The position numbers and the translations under genes are program-made. 23,072 bases of DNA from DAOQAU01 sp035354275 (lineage in GTDB: Bacteria > Cyanobacteriota > Vampirovibrionia > Gastranaerophilales > Gastranaerophilaceae). This document shows positions 16,647 to 23,072 of the stretch, piece after piece. The notes below the pieces were generated by a model, which saw nothing but the letters and a program-made list of their open reading frames with translations, was not told the origin of the DNA and searched no databases. The DNA lies in the NCBI GenBank assembly GCA_035354275.1, contig DAOQAU010000024.1, positions 1 through 23,072 of the forward strand. Direction: 5' to 3'. The number at the start of each line of letters is the position of its first letter. Position 1 is the first letter of the stretch.

Positions 16647-18432
16647 GCAGAGTTAACCTTTTTTTAATTTGTATTGCGCTTTCATCTTTAGGACTTAGTG
16701 TTATAAATTTTTTGTAGTATAAAATCGCATCGGGATAATTTTTTTCTTTATCGCAAATCATTCCAAGCAAATAGTAAGCATTTGAAAAATCCGGTTTTGC
16801 TCCTGTAGCGCGAATAAGATATTCTTTTGCTTTTTTGCTATCACCTGATTCAAAGCAAATTGCGCCAATATAAAAAAGTGCATCTAAATTTTGCGAATCA
16901 ACCGTCAAAACCTGCTCATAATATTTTTGCGCCTCAGTCGGTTTTGAATCATTTTTATAAACATTTGCAAGGCTTAACATTAAGTCGACATTGTTTTTAT
17001 CAAGATCCAATGCCTGTTTGTAAGCCTCAATAGCCTCTTTAGTACTACCTTGAAGCAAAAGCGCATCAGCCAAATCACAATACAAAGTAGCGTCTGTTTT
17101 ATTCAAATTAACCGCCTCTTTAAAATTTGCCACCGCACTTACATAGTCATTTTTTTGATTGTAATTGTTTGCAACGGTCACATATAATTTTGAAAGTTCT
17201 GACTTGACTTTAGCATCATCCTGAAGCGAAATCGATTTTTTGTAGTTTTCAACTGCTTTGTCATACTCTTTCATCAAGGTATAAGAAAGTGCCATATAAT
17301 AATATATTTGGGCATTGTCGCCGGAGAGTTTAAGTGCTTCATTATAATAATTTATGGACTGCACAAAATCGCCCGACATATAATAATTTTTGCCGATTTC
17401 TTTTAAGATTTTTACATCTTCTTTTTCTTTACTTTTAAGCTTATTCAGAGTTGAAAGCGAATTGTTAAACTCTTGTTTTCTTTGATAAATATTTGCAAGA
17501 TTGTAATAAGCCTGAGAATTATCGGGCAGGGTATCAAGGCATGCTTCATAATATTTTATGGCATCTGCTTCTCTTCCCAGTTCATCTGAAAGTTTTGCGA
17601 TGTTGAATTGAACTTCCACAAGAGAAGGGTCCATTTTAAAAGCACTTTGATATTCCACAATCGCCTTTTCTTTTTCGCCTGTGTTTTCGTAAGCCGTCGC
17701 AAGGATTATTTTTAATTGAACATTTTCAGGATCATCCTGCATTGCTTTTTGTACAACTTCAGGAATTTTTTTAAAATTTTCGGTCAACAAAAGTGCTTTG
17801 GCGTAATTTGTCCAATCGTCAAAATCATCAGGGGATTTTGCCAAAATCGCTTCGTATTCACCGACTGCTTCGGTGTCCATATCGAGGTTCAAATAAAGTG
17901 CGGCGAGGTTTTTTCTTGCATCAATGTTATCAGGATATGAGATAAGAAATTTTTTGTACTCTTCTATCGATTCTTTTTGCTGATTCATTAATTCCTGCAT
18001 TTGAGCTAGATTTAAATGAATGTAAGTGTAATTTGGAAGCAGTTGGGAAGCTTTTTGGTATGCTTCGTAAGCCCCTTTATAATCTTTTTGTGCGCGCAAA
18101 ACAGCTGCAATATTTAGCATTATAGAACCGTCATCGGGGTTTAATTTGGAAGCTTTTTGGTAATACAAAAGCGCGTTGTTCCAGTCTTGGATATTAGAAT
18201 ATAAAGTCGCAAGTTTTAAACAGATACTTAATTCATCGGGTGCCAATTCTTCTGCTGCTTTGTATTCTATTTCAGCATTATCTGTATCGTTTATTGCAAA
18301 ATATTCGTTTGCTTTAATGAAGTGTTTATAAGCTTTTTTAGGCATGGCAAAAGCGACGCTCCCGCAGAGGAAAACTCCCAAAGTATATATTAAAATTTTT
18401 TTCCCCATCTCTTTCATAAAAGTACTTGCCAA
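16624..18432 (-). CDS. Secreted tetratricopeptide-repeat protein
   Basis: Up to 602 aa. A signal peptide ('KKILIYTLGVFLCGSVAFA') is followed by about 16 TPR units of 34 residues ('ALLYYQKASKLNPDD', 'AIEAYKQALDLDKNN', 'AILYYKKFITLSPKD'). They build a right-handed superhelix used for protein-protein contact, here probably in the periplasm. The start is uncertain among TTG at 18432 (GGAA seven bases upstream), ATG at 18417 and ATG at 18408; the last gives the most compact signal peptide. It is the first gene of the minus-strand envelope run and overlaps the TonB-like gene. Its 5' end overlaps the -35 region of the opposing SLH gene. Similar TPR proteins scaffold envelope or secretion complexes; the particular partner is unknown. 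Confidence 0.85.
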   Translation of the reverse strand: MASTFMKEMGKKILIYTLGVFLCGSVAFAMPKKAYKHFIKANEYFAINDTDNAEIEYKAAEELAPDELSICLKLATLYSNIQDWNNALLYYQKASKLNPDDGSIMLNIAAVLRAQKDYKGAYEAYQKASQLLPNYTYIHLNLAQMQELMNQQKESIEEYKKFLISYPDNIDARKNLAALYLNLDMDTEAVGEYEAILAKSPDDFDDWTNYAKALLLTENFKKIPEVVQKAMQDDPENVQLKIILATAYENTGEKEKAIVEYQSAFKMDPSLVEVQFNIAKLSDELGREADAIKYYEACLDTLPDNSQAYYNLANIYQRKQEFNNSLSTLNKLKSKEKEDVKILKEIGKNYYMSGDFVQSINYYNEALKLSGDNAQIYYYMALSYTLMKEYDKAVENYKKSISLQDDAKVKSELSKLYVTVANNYNQKNDYVSAVANFKEAVNLNKTDATLYCDLADALLLQGSTKEAIEAYKQALDLDKNNVDLMLSLANVYKNDSKPTEAQKYYEQVLTVDSQNLDALFYIGAICFESGDSKKAKEYLIRATGAKPDFSNAYYLLGMICDKEKNYPDAILYYKKFITLSPKDESAIQIKKRLTLLENARKK

Positions 18433-18453
18433 TAAATTTTCCGAATGTATAAT
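18426..18453 (+). promoter_or_regulatory. Probable sigma70 promoter of the SLH gene
   Basis: TTGCCA (18426-18431), a 16-base spacer and a perfect TATAAT (18448-18453) are followed by about 87 bases of leader. The -35 box equals that of the autotransporter promoter. It overlaps the first codons of the divergent TPR gene. Confidence 0.5.
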
Positions 18454-18546
18454 TAAATAGTGAATTAATTACATTTATATATTAATAGATTAGCAAATTT
18501 AATTCAAGTATAGAGATAGTTGAAGTTATGAAAAAGGAGAAGAAAA

Positions 18547-19596
18547 ATGAGACTAGCGATTAGAAATTTGGTTTTGTCCTTATTTGTAATCGGGCTGATG
18601 GCAAGCAATGCAATTGCAAAAAGTTATCCCGATTTGCCTGAAAATCACTGGGCATACAAACAAATACAGGCACTTACGGATGAAGATGTTCTTGTGGGAT
18701 ACCCTGACGGAAATTTTAAACCTGACGAAACAGCAACAAGAGCAGAATTTACCGCAATGGTAATTAAAGCACTTCACCAGGACAAAGCACCTTTGAAAAA
18801 AACATTTGATTTCACAGATGTTCCCTACAAACATTGGGCTTACAATGTTATTCAAAGAGCAATCAATTTTGATTTAATCAAAAACACATCTGATAACACC
18901 TTCAGACCTGAAGATACCGTTACAAAAAAAGAAGCAATGGATATAATGGTATCTGCGCTTAACTTAGACAAATGGAGCCTTTTCAGAGCGCAAAAAGCAA
19001 TCGGAACATTCAAAAACCCTGATGCTCCAATAACAAGGGCAGAAATGGCTTTCGGGTTATACAACATGCAAATTAACGCAAGAATTAACCCTAACAAAAA
19101 GCTTCAGGAAGCTATGAGAGCAAAAAGAGGCGAAGGTTATGTTCTAAGAGGCGTAACAATCGACGGAACAGTTGCCACAATTCCTGCAGGAACAACAATT
19201 CCTGTAATGTTACTTACACCATTAAACAGTTCTGTCAATAAAAAAGGCGAATGCTTTGTAACAAAAGCAAACAAACACCTTGTTACAAAAGACCGTTATA
19301 TTATATTTGCAAGAGCAAGCAAAATTAACGGTGAAATAACAAGCGTAACCCCTGGCAAATTGTTTGTAAGAACAGGCAAAATGGGACTTGAAACAAAAAC
19401 CATTTATACACCTATCGAACAAATTGCATGTTTCCCCGGTTGCATTAACACAGACCAGCAAAGAAACTGGTTTATGAGAATAATCAGAGCAATTATCAAA
19501 GGCGGAAAAGTGAAACTTAAAGCAGGTAAGGTGGTCACAATAACAACACTTAAAACCATTAAAGTTGATCTTACAAGCGGCTGGATAATTGAATAA
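18547..19596 (+). CDS. SLH-domain envelope protein with VirB10-like C-terminal domain
   Basis: A 349-aa protein with a signal peptide (1-24, ending 'NAIA'), SLH domain 1 (about 26-76, 'YPDLPENHWAYKQI', 'GYPDGNFKPDETATRAEF'), SLH domain 2 (about 88-138, 'FTDVPYKHWAYNVI') and a third remnant ('PITRAEMA', about 155-175). SLH domains bind cell-wall polymers; in diderms such as cyanobacteria they tether the outer membrane to peptidoglycan. Residues about 206-290 ('TIPAGTTIPVMLLTPLNSSV', then 'IIFARASKINGEIT') look like the beta-rich domain shared by VirB10/TrbI-type proteins. AGGAGA precedes the ATG by a normal distance. A strong hairpin follows the gene. The combination suggests a structural or scaffold protein at the wall-outer-membrane interface, which is inference. 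Confidence 0.86.
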   Translation: MRLAIRNLVLSLFVIGLMASNAIAKSYPDLPENHWAYKQIQALTDEDVLVGYPDGNFKPDETATRAEFTAMVIKALHQDKAPLKKTFDFTDVPYKHWAYNVIQRAINFDLIKNTSDNTFRPEDTVTKKEAMDIMVSALNLDKWSLFRAQKAIGTFKNPDAPITRAEMAFGLYNMQINARINPNKKLQEAMRAKRGEGYVLRGVTIDGTVATIPAGTTIPVMLLTPLNSSVNKKGECFVTKANKHLVTKDRYIIFARASKINGEITSVTPGKLFVRTGKMGLETKTIYTPIEQIACFPGCINTDQQRNWFMRIIRAIIKGGKVKLKAGKVVTITTLKTIKVDLTSGWIIE

Positions 19597-19615
19597 TTAA
19601 TTATAATAAAAAGAG

Positions 19616-19643
19616 CAAAGCCTCGGGAAATCCCGAGGCTTTG
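19616..19643. terminator. Strong bidirectional terminator between convergent genes
   Basis: A 12-bp GC-rich stem (CAAAGCCTCGGG and its complement) with a 4-base loop is flanked by AAAAAGAG on the left and TTTTAATATTTT on the right. It therefore acts as a T-tailed terminator for the SLH gene on the plus strand and for the methyltransferase gene on the minus strand. Confidence 0.9.
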
Positions 19644-19653
19644 TTTTAATATT

Positions 19654-20805
19654 TTATGTCAACAAAGAAATTATTTGAGCATATTTTTCTTTTTTCTGCT
19701 CCTGTTCCCTTTGGTAAATTTCTTCTTCAGAGAGTTTTCTCCAAACAGAAGGTAAATAAACCTTTGGGCTTAAATAATCATTCACCGTCTTTTCGTCCTG
19801 CTCATAAAAAATAGGCTCAAAACCTGCTTCTCTTAATTCCTGATGAACAAAAGAAGTGTCATAAACCGTCAATTCTTTACCGTCTTGATTAATTTTATGA
19901 AAATAATCCGCTGTAACAGCCCTCCCAAATAAATGATCAGCATTCAAAGCACCCATGACAAAAATGCCTTTATCAGACAACATTGAATATATTTTACTAA
20001 AAAGTTCTTTGACCGGTTTTATGTCAAAATCAACCAAATATTTATCGTCTTTTATTTGATACATCAAATGGTAAAGGGCATTTTTAAAAAACACTACGCC
20101 TGTTTTATTTGGAGTTAATTCCTTATCAATATTTACAATATCTGCCAATTTAAAATCAATAACGTCATCAAAAACGCCTTTTTTTGGAACAAAATAATCC
20201 CCCGCTTTTACAAAATTATTTTGTGTTTGAATAAATTTGACTCTTGCCAGATCAATTTCTGCATCCCCTGATGCGCAGGGTAATTTTGTAACTTTCTTTT
20301 TTGCTCTTGGATGTTGAAGGTTAAACTTTTCCCAATCCCAACCAAGCTTTTGAAAACATTCATTAAAATTGCTTTTAATCTTTAACCAATTCTCATTATC
20401 TTGGCCTAATCTAGAAACATAACGGTCCTTTGTTAAAACTCTTGCAACAACCCCGTCGTAATTGTAAGAAAGACTCAAAAATCCTTTTTCTGCATCCTCT
20501 ATTGCTTTTGTTGAAATATCATAGCCTGTAATCTTATATTTCTTATCCTTATTGCAATCATGAAGCAAAATGCCCAAGCTGTAAGTTTCATCACCGTTTG
20601 AACATGCAAAATCTGCTATATTTGCGCCTTTGGGAAATTCTTTTTTCAGATAATCACAAACAAAACCCAAACTATCCAAATTCCTCATAAAACTTGAATC
20701 ATTTATACAATCATCCGCTTTATTATTACTTTCAACTTGTTTTACTGTGCCTCGATAACCACGAAATAAAATATTTGAAGTATTTTGTATTTTTACAATA
20801 TTCAT
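19654..20805 (-). CDS. CheR-like SAM-dependent methyltransferase
   Basis: A 383-aa protein. Motif I 'ADFACSNGDETYSLGILL' (about 64-81) matches the CheR-type 'AGCSTGEEPYSLA' loop, and 'YKITGYDISTKAIEDA' (about 90-105, Asp96) is the acidic motif that holds S-adenosylmethionine. A later 'VVFFKNALYHLMY' (about 237-250) resembles CheR's 'CRNVLIYF' region. CheR methylates glutamates of chemoreceptors, but the usual N-terminal CheR helical domain is missing (motif I lies about 35 residues earlier than normal), about 100 extra residues separate the motifs, and no chemotaxis gene is near. The substrate is therefore unknown. It lies 42 bases behind miaB on the same strand and may share its transcript, although its own ATG sits in an inverted repeat with a possible -10 box. 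The N-terminus carries 'NILFRGYRG'. Confidence 0.78.
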   Translation of the reverse strand: MNIVKIQNTSNILFRGYRGTVKQVESNNKADDCINDSSFMRNLDSLGFVCDYLKKEFPKGANIADFACSNGDETYSLGILLHDCNKDKKYKITGYDISTKAIEDAEKGFLSLSYNYDGVVARVLTKDRYVSRLGQDNENWLKIKSNFNECFQKLGWDWEKFNLQHPRAKKKVTKLPCASGDAEIDLARVKFIQTQNNFVKAGDYFVPKKGVFDDVIDFKLADIVNIDKELTPNKTGVVFFKNALYHLMYQIKDDKYLVDFDIKPVKELFSKIYSMLSDKGIFVMGALNADHLFGRAVTADYFHKINQDGKELTVYDTSFVHQELREAGFEPIFYEQDEKTVNDYLSPKVYLPSVWRKLSEEEIYQREQEQKKEKYAQIISLLT

Positions 20806-20821
20806 AACAGTATTGTAAAAA
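20790..20821 (-). promoter_or_regulatory. Perfect inverted repeat centred on the methyltransferase start codon
   Basis: Two perfect 11-base arms (TTTTTACAATA and TATTGTAAAAA) flank a 10-base spacer that contains the ATG (20803-20805). In RNA the start codon would sit in the hairpin loop. In DNA the site could be an operator. TACAAT, six bases before the ATG on the minus strand, could be a -10 box, but no clear -35 or Shine-Dalgarno is visible. Upstream lies an A7T7 tract (20825-20838). Confidence 0.6.
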
Positions 20822-20847
20822 CCGAAAAAAATTTTTTTGCCGTTTTA

Positions 20848-22161
20848 TTAATTTTTATTTACAAACTCACCCTGCAGATACCATGTTTTTGCGCCTGTGA
20901 TTTTTGCATTGACAAATTGCCCGCTTAAATCTTTTTCAAAAGGAATATGAACGATTTTGTTATTCCTTGTTCTTCCCGTTATTATATTTTTGCCTTTATG
21001 GTTTTCAAATTTTTCAATTAAAACCTCCATTTCACGCCCGATAAATTTTTTGTTTGAAGCAAGTGCGCTTTCTTTTACCTGATTGTTAAGCCTTGCAAGC
21101 CTTTGATCTTTGACTTCTTCGGTTAAAAATAAATTCTTCCATTTTGCGGCAACCGTCTGCTCGCGGGGAGAATAAGCCGCAGTATTACAGTAATCAAGCT
21201 CTAATTCTTTTATTGCAGATAAGGTTTGTTCAAACTGTTCTTCGCTTTCGCCCGGAAAACCCGCTATAAAATCGCTTGTTATGGTAACATCTTTTACCTT
21301 ATCTCTAACCTTTTTTACTATTTCAAAATATTTTTTCCTGTCATATCTTCTGTTCATTTTTTTCAAAATCTCACTTGAGCCTGATTGCATCGGGATATGA
21401 AAATATTCGCAAATTTTGTCGCACTTGATTACAGTTTCTATCAACTCATCTGTAATATCTGTAGGATAAGATGTCACAAAACGAATCCTGAAAGTTCCTT
21501 CAATTTTGTTAATATCTTTTAAAAGATGCGCCAAAAAATACCCCTCAGTGCCTTTGTAGCTATCCACATTTTGCCCCAAAAGCGTAATTTCCTTGAAACC
21601 CTGCGAAAGTGCTTCTTTGACCTCTTTGATAATAACCTCAGGTGCTCTCGACCGCTCGCGCCCCCTTGTGTAAGGCACAATACAGTAAGTACAAAAATTA
21701 TCGCAGCCTTCGGTTATTGTAATCCAAGCATTAACACCCTTTGCCCTTTTTAGTTTAATATCTTTTTCAGGCAAAGGAGTTTCGTCTGTGGCACAAACTT
21801 TTTCACCCGCCTCAATACGTTTAATCAAATCAGGAAATTCGTTAATGTTGTGTGTTCCCATAATTAAATCTATATAGGGCATCCTTTTGAATATTTTTTC
21901 GCCCCCTTGTTGGGCGACACAACCACAAAAGGCTATTTTTAAATTTTTGCGTGTTTTTTTCCATTTACCCCAAAGCCCTATTCTGCTAAAAGCCTTGTCT
22001 TCTGAGAGCTGTCTTATTGAACAGGTATTGATTATAAGCAGGTCGGCTTTTTTAGGCTCTTTAATTTCTTCATAACCCATAAAAGAAAGCATCCCGAGCA
22101 TCTTTTCAGTGTCGGATTTATTCATCTGGCAGCCCAGTGTTTCTACATAAACCTTTTTCAT
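20848..22161 (-). CDS. miaB: tRNA-2-methylthio-N6-dimethylallyladenosine synthase MiaB
   Basis: A 437-aa radical-SAM methylthiotransferase that converts i6A37 to ms2i6A37 in tRNAs reading UNN codons. The N-terminal UPF0004 domain holds a second iron-sulfur cluster with Cys11 ('ETLGCQMN'), Cys47 ('NTCSIR') and Cys81 ('GCVAQQ'). The radical-SAM motif CxxxCxxC is Cys153, Cys157 and Cys160 ('EGCDNFCTYC'), followed by the characteristic 'IVPYTRGRERSR'. A C-terminal TRAM domain (about 370-435) binds tRNA. The length is normal and all cluster cysteines are present. The N-terminus must start at this ATG because the conserved 'ETLGCQMN' begins at residue 7. No Shine-Dalgarno is visible and a promoter -10 lies six bases upstream, so the mRNA may be leaderless. 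It is separated from rpoC by a strong terminator. Confidence 0.97.
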   Translation of the reverse strand: MKKVYVETLGCQMNKSDTEKMLGMLSFMGYEEIKEPKKADLLIINTCSIRQLSEDKAFSRIGLWGKWKKTRKNLKIAFCGCVAQQGGEKIFKRMPYIDLIMGTHNINEFPDLIKRIEAGEKVCATDETPLPEKDIKLKRAKGVNAWITITEGCDNFCTYCIVPYTRGRERSRAPEVIIKEVKEALSQGFKEITLLGQNVDSYKGTEGYFLAHLLKDINKIEGTFRIRFVTSYPTDITDELIETVIKCDKICEYFHIPMQSGSSEILKKMNRRYDRKKYFEIVKKVRDKVKDVTITSDFIAGFPGESEEQFEQTLSAIKELELDYCNTAAYSPREQTVAAKWKNLFLTEEVKDQRLARLNNQVKESALASNKKFIGREMEVLIEKFENHKGKNIITGRTRNNKIVHIPFEKDLSGQFVNAKITGAKTWYLQGEFVNKN

Positions 22162-22167
22162 TTCTTA

Positions 22168-22195
22168 ATTATATAATAAATAATTCAAGTATCAA
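22168..22195 (-). promoter_or_regulatory. Promoter of miaB, giving a probable leaderless transcript
   Basis: On the minus strand: -35 TTGATA (22190-22195), 16-base spacer, -10 TATAAT (22168-22173), then TAAGAA and the miaB ATG. A start seven bases after the -10 would fall on the A of the ATG. The -35 box overlaps the outer base pairs of the rpoC terminator hairpin. Confidence 0.6.
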
Positions 22196-22235
22196 AAGGG
22201 CTGGGGTTTTTTACAAAAACCCCAGCCCTTTTGAT
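22191..22235. terminator. Terminator after rpoC, perfect 21-bp inverted repeat
   Basis: Two perfect 21-base arms (22191-22211 and 22215-22235) enclose a 3-base loop. The GC core is AGGGCTGGGG, with A and T runs outside and inside. It lies directly downstream of the rpoC stop and should end the RNA polymerase operon transcript. The symmetry would allow action in both directions. Confidence 0.9.
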
Positions 22236-22247
22236 TTATTAATTTAT

Positions 22248-23072
22248 TTACTCTTCGTCAAGTGCAAATTCGGGAGTACCGAACATTCCTTCGATTTCTT
22301 CTAAAATCGCAGAAGGTTTTCTTGCCTGATTTCTTGCCGCTGCTCTTCTTTGAGCCTCTTTGTCTTTTTCTTCGCTGGCATGAGTCAAGTGGTGATAACC
22401 TGTTCCTGCAGGAATTAAACGTCCTATGATAACGTTTTCTTTTAAGCCTCTGAGCAAATCTTGTTTTCCTTCAACGGCAGCTTCTGTAAGGATTCTTGTT
22501 GTTTCCTGGAATGATGCTGCTGAAATCCAGCTTTCTGTGTTCAAACTTGCTTTTGTAATACCCAAGAGCATATATTCGCAAGTGGCTTCAACTCCGCCTG
22601 CTTCTTTTGTCTCTTTGTTGGCATTTTCAAATGTTTGAACTTCAATCAGTTCGCCCGCAAGAAGTTTTGTGTCACCCGGCTCGATAACTTTAACTTTTTT
22701 AGTCATCTGCCTTACTATAATCTCAACGTGTTTGTCTGCGATTTCAACACCCTGAGAGCGATATACACGCTGAACTTCATCAACCAAATACTGTTGTGTA
22801 ACTTCAGGACCGTTTAACCTCATAACATCATGAGGATTCAAAGGGCCGCTTGTTAAAGGTTGACCTTTTTTGATTTTTTGTTTATCGGCAACGATAATAT
22901 TTGAATCTATTGTATGTTTAATTTCAACTCTGCCGTTTTCATTTACCAAATATAAAGTAGGTGTATCATCTTCTATAGCGATTTCTGCAACACCGTCATC
23001 TTCGGCCAAAATAGAACATTCTTTGGGTTTTCTTCCTTCAAGAAGTTCTTCAACCCTTGGAAGACCCTGTAC
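22248..23072 (-). CDS. rpoC: RNA polymerase beta' subunit, C-terminal part (gene cut by window edge)
   Basis: The frame is open to the end of the window, so the 274 residues seen are the C-terminal part; the TTG at 23009 is internal. Landmarks of beta' are clear: 'GLPRVEELLEGRKPKE' at the edge, 'HDVMRLNGPEVTQQYLVDEV', 'VYRSQGVEIADKHVEIIVRQ', 'LLGITKASLNTESWISAASF' and 'LRGLKENVIIGRLIPAGTGY'. These form the jaw end and clamp-connecting segments of the core transcription enzyme. The tail ('GMFGTPEFALDEE') is lineage-specific. In cyanobacteria this part is encoded by a separate rpoC2; whether the gene is split here cannot be seen. The strong hairpin after the stop ends the operon. Confidence 0.96.
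   Translation of the reverse strand, partial: VQGLPRVEELLEGRKPKECSILAEDDGVAEIAIEDDTPTLYLVNENGRVEIKHTIDSNIIVADKQKIKKGQPLTSGPLNPHDVMRLNGPEVTQQYLVDEVQRVYRSQGVEIADKHVEIIVRQMTKKVKVIEPGDTKLLAGELIEVQTFENANKETKEAGGVEATCEYMLLGITKASLNTESWISAASFQETTRILTEAAVEGKQDLLRGLKENVIIGRLIPAGTGYHHLTHASEEKDKEAQRRAAARNQARKPSAILEEIEGMFGTPEFALDEE

Noticed and set aside
18528..18563. A 11-residue upstream reading frame overlapping the SLH start codon
   Set aside because: No convincing ribosome site for its ATG, and the purine-rich run it covers is explained as the Shine-Dalgarno region of the SLH gene.
22248..23009. A complete 253-aa protein starting at the TTG at 23009
   Set aside because: The frame continues upstream to the window edge with conserved beta' sequence ('GLPRVEELLEGRKPKE'), so it is only the end of rpoC.

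Overview
The window comes from an AT-rich, diderm (two-membrane) bacterium. It carries a type V-type autotransporter with an outer-membrane barrel, a TonB-family protein, an AsmA-like envelope protein, an SLH-domain protein, and housekeeping miaB and rpoC genes. SLH domains combined with an outer membrane and low GC would fit the Melainabacteria/Vampirovibrionia (gut Gastranaerophilales) or the Negativicutes. I lean to the former, but this is inference from style and not a placement.

Layout: (1) 1-3104, + strand: a tightly coupled four-gene operon of a Mu-type transposable element. It encodes a MuA-like DDE transposase (5' part cut by the window edge), a MuB/TnsC-like ATPase, a protein resembling only the core-binding half of a tyrosine recombinase, and a terminase-small-subunit-like HTH protein. 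(2) 3105-3339: a short non-coding boundary with 10-11 bp spaced CGTTT repeats, a strong hairpin/terminator and an almost consensus sigma70 promoter. (3) 3340-12009, +: a giant (about 2.9 kDa-residue scale, 2,889 aa) Pmp-type autotransporter whose passenger consists of two homologous modules, one hugely expanded by nested repeats. (4) 12152-18432, -: a convergent run of envelope genes, namely a TPR protein, a TonB-like protein, an AsmA-like protein and a small secreted coiled-coil protein. (5) 18547-19596, +: an SLH protein with a VirB10-like C-terminal domain. (6) 19654-23072, -: the 3' end of rpoC, then miaB and a CheR-like methyltransferase. No gap without a gene exceeds about 235 bases, and I see no tRNA, rRNA or CRISPR array.

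How it may work together: the autotransporter and the neighbouring envelope genes look like one surface/outer-membrane neighbourhood. The small coiled-coil protein and the autotransporter share a short motif (Tyr-Thr-Gly-Gly) directly after their signal peptides, which hints at a link. Several genes start in unusual ways: TTG starts, a -10 box that overlaps the first ATG, a -10 box six bases from the miaB ATG, and a start codon inside a perfect inverted repeat. The most system-like novelty is the Mu-type operon with its catalysis-free recombinase domain. The most striking structure is the nested repeat architecture of the autotransporter gene.
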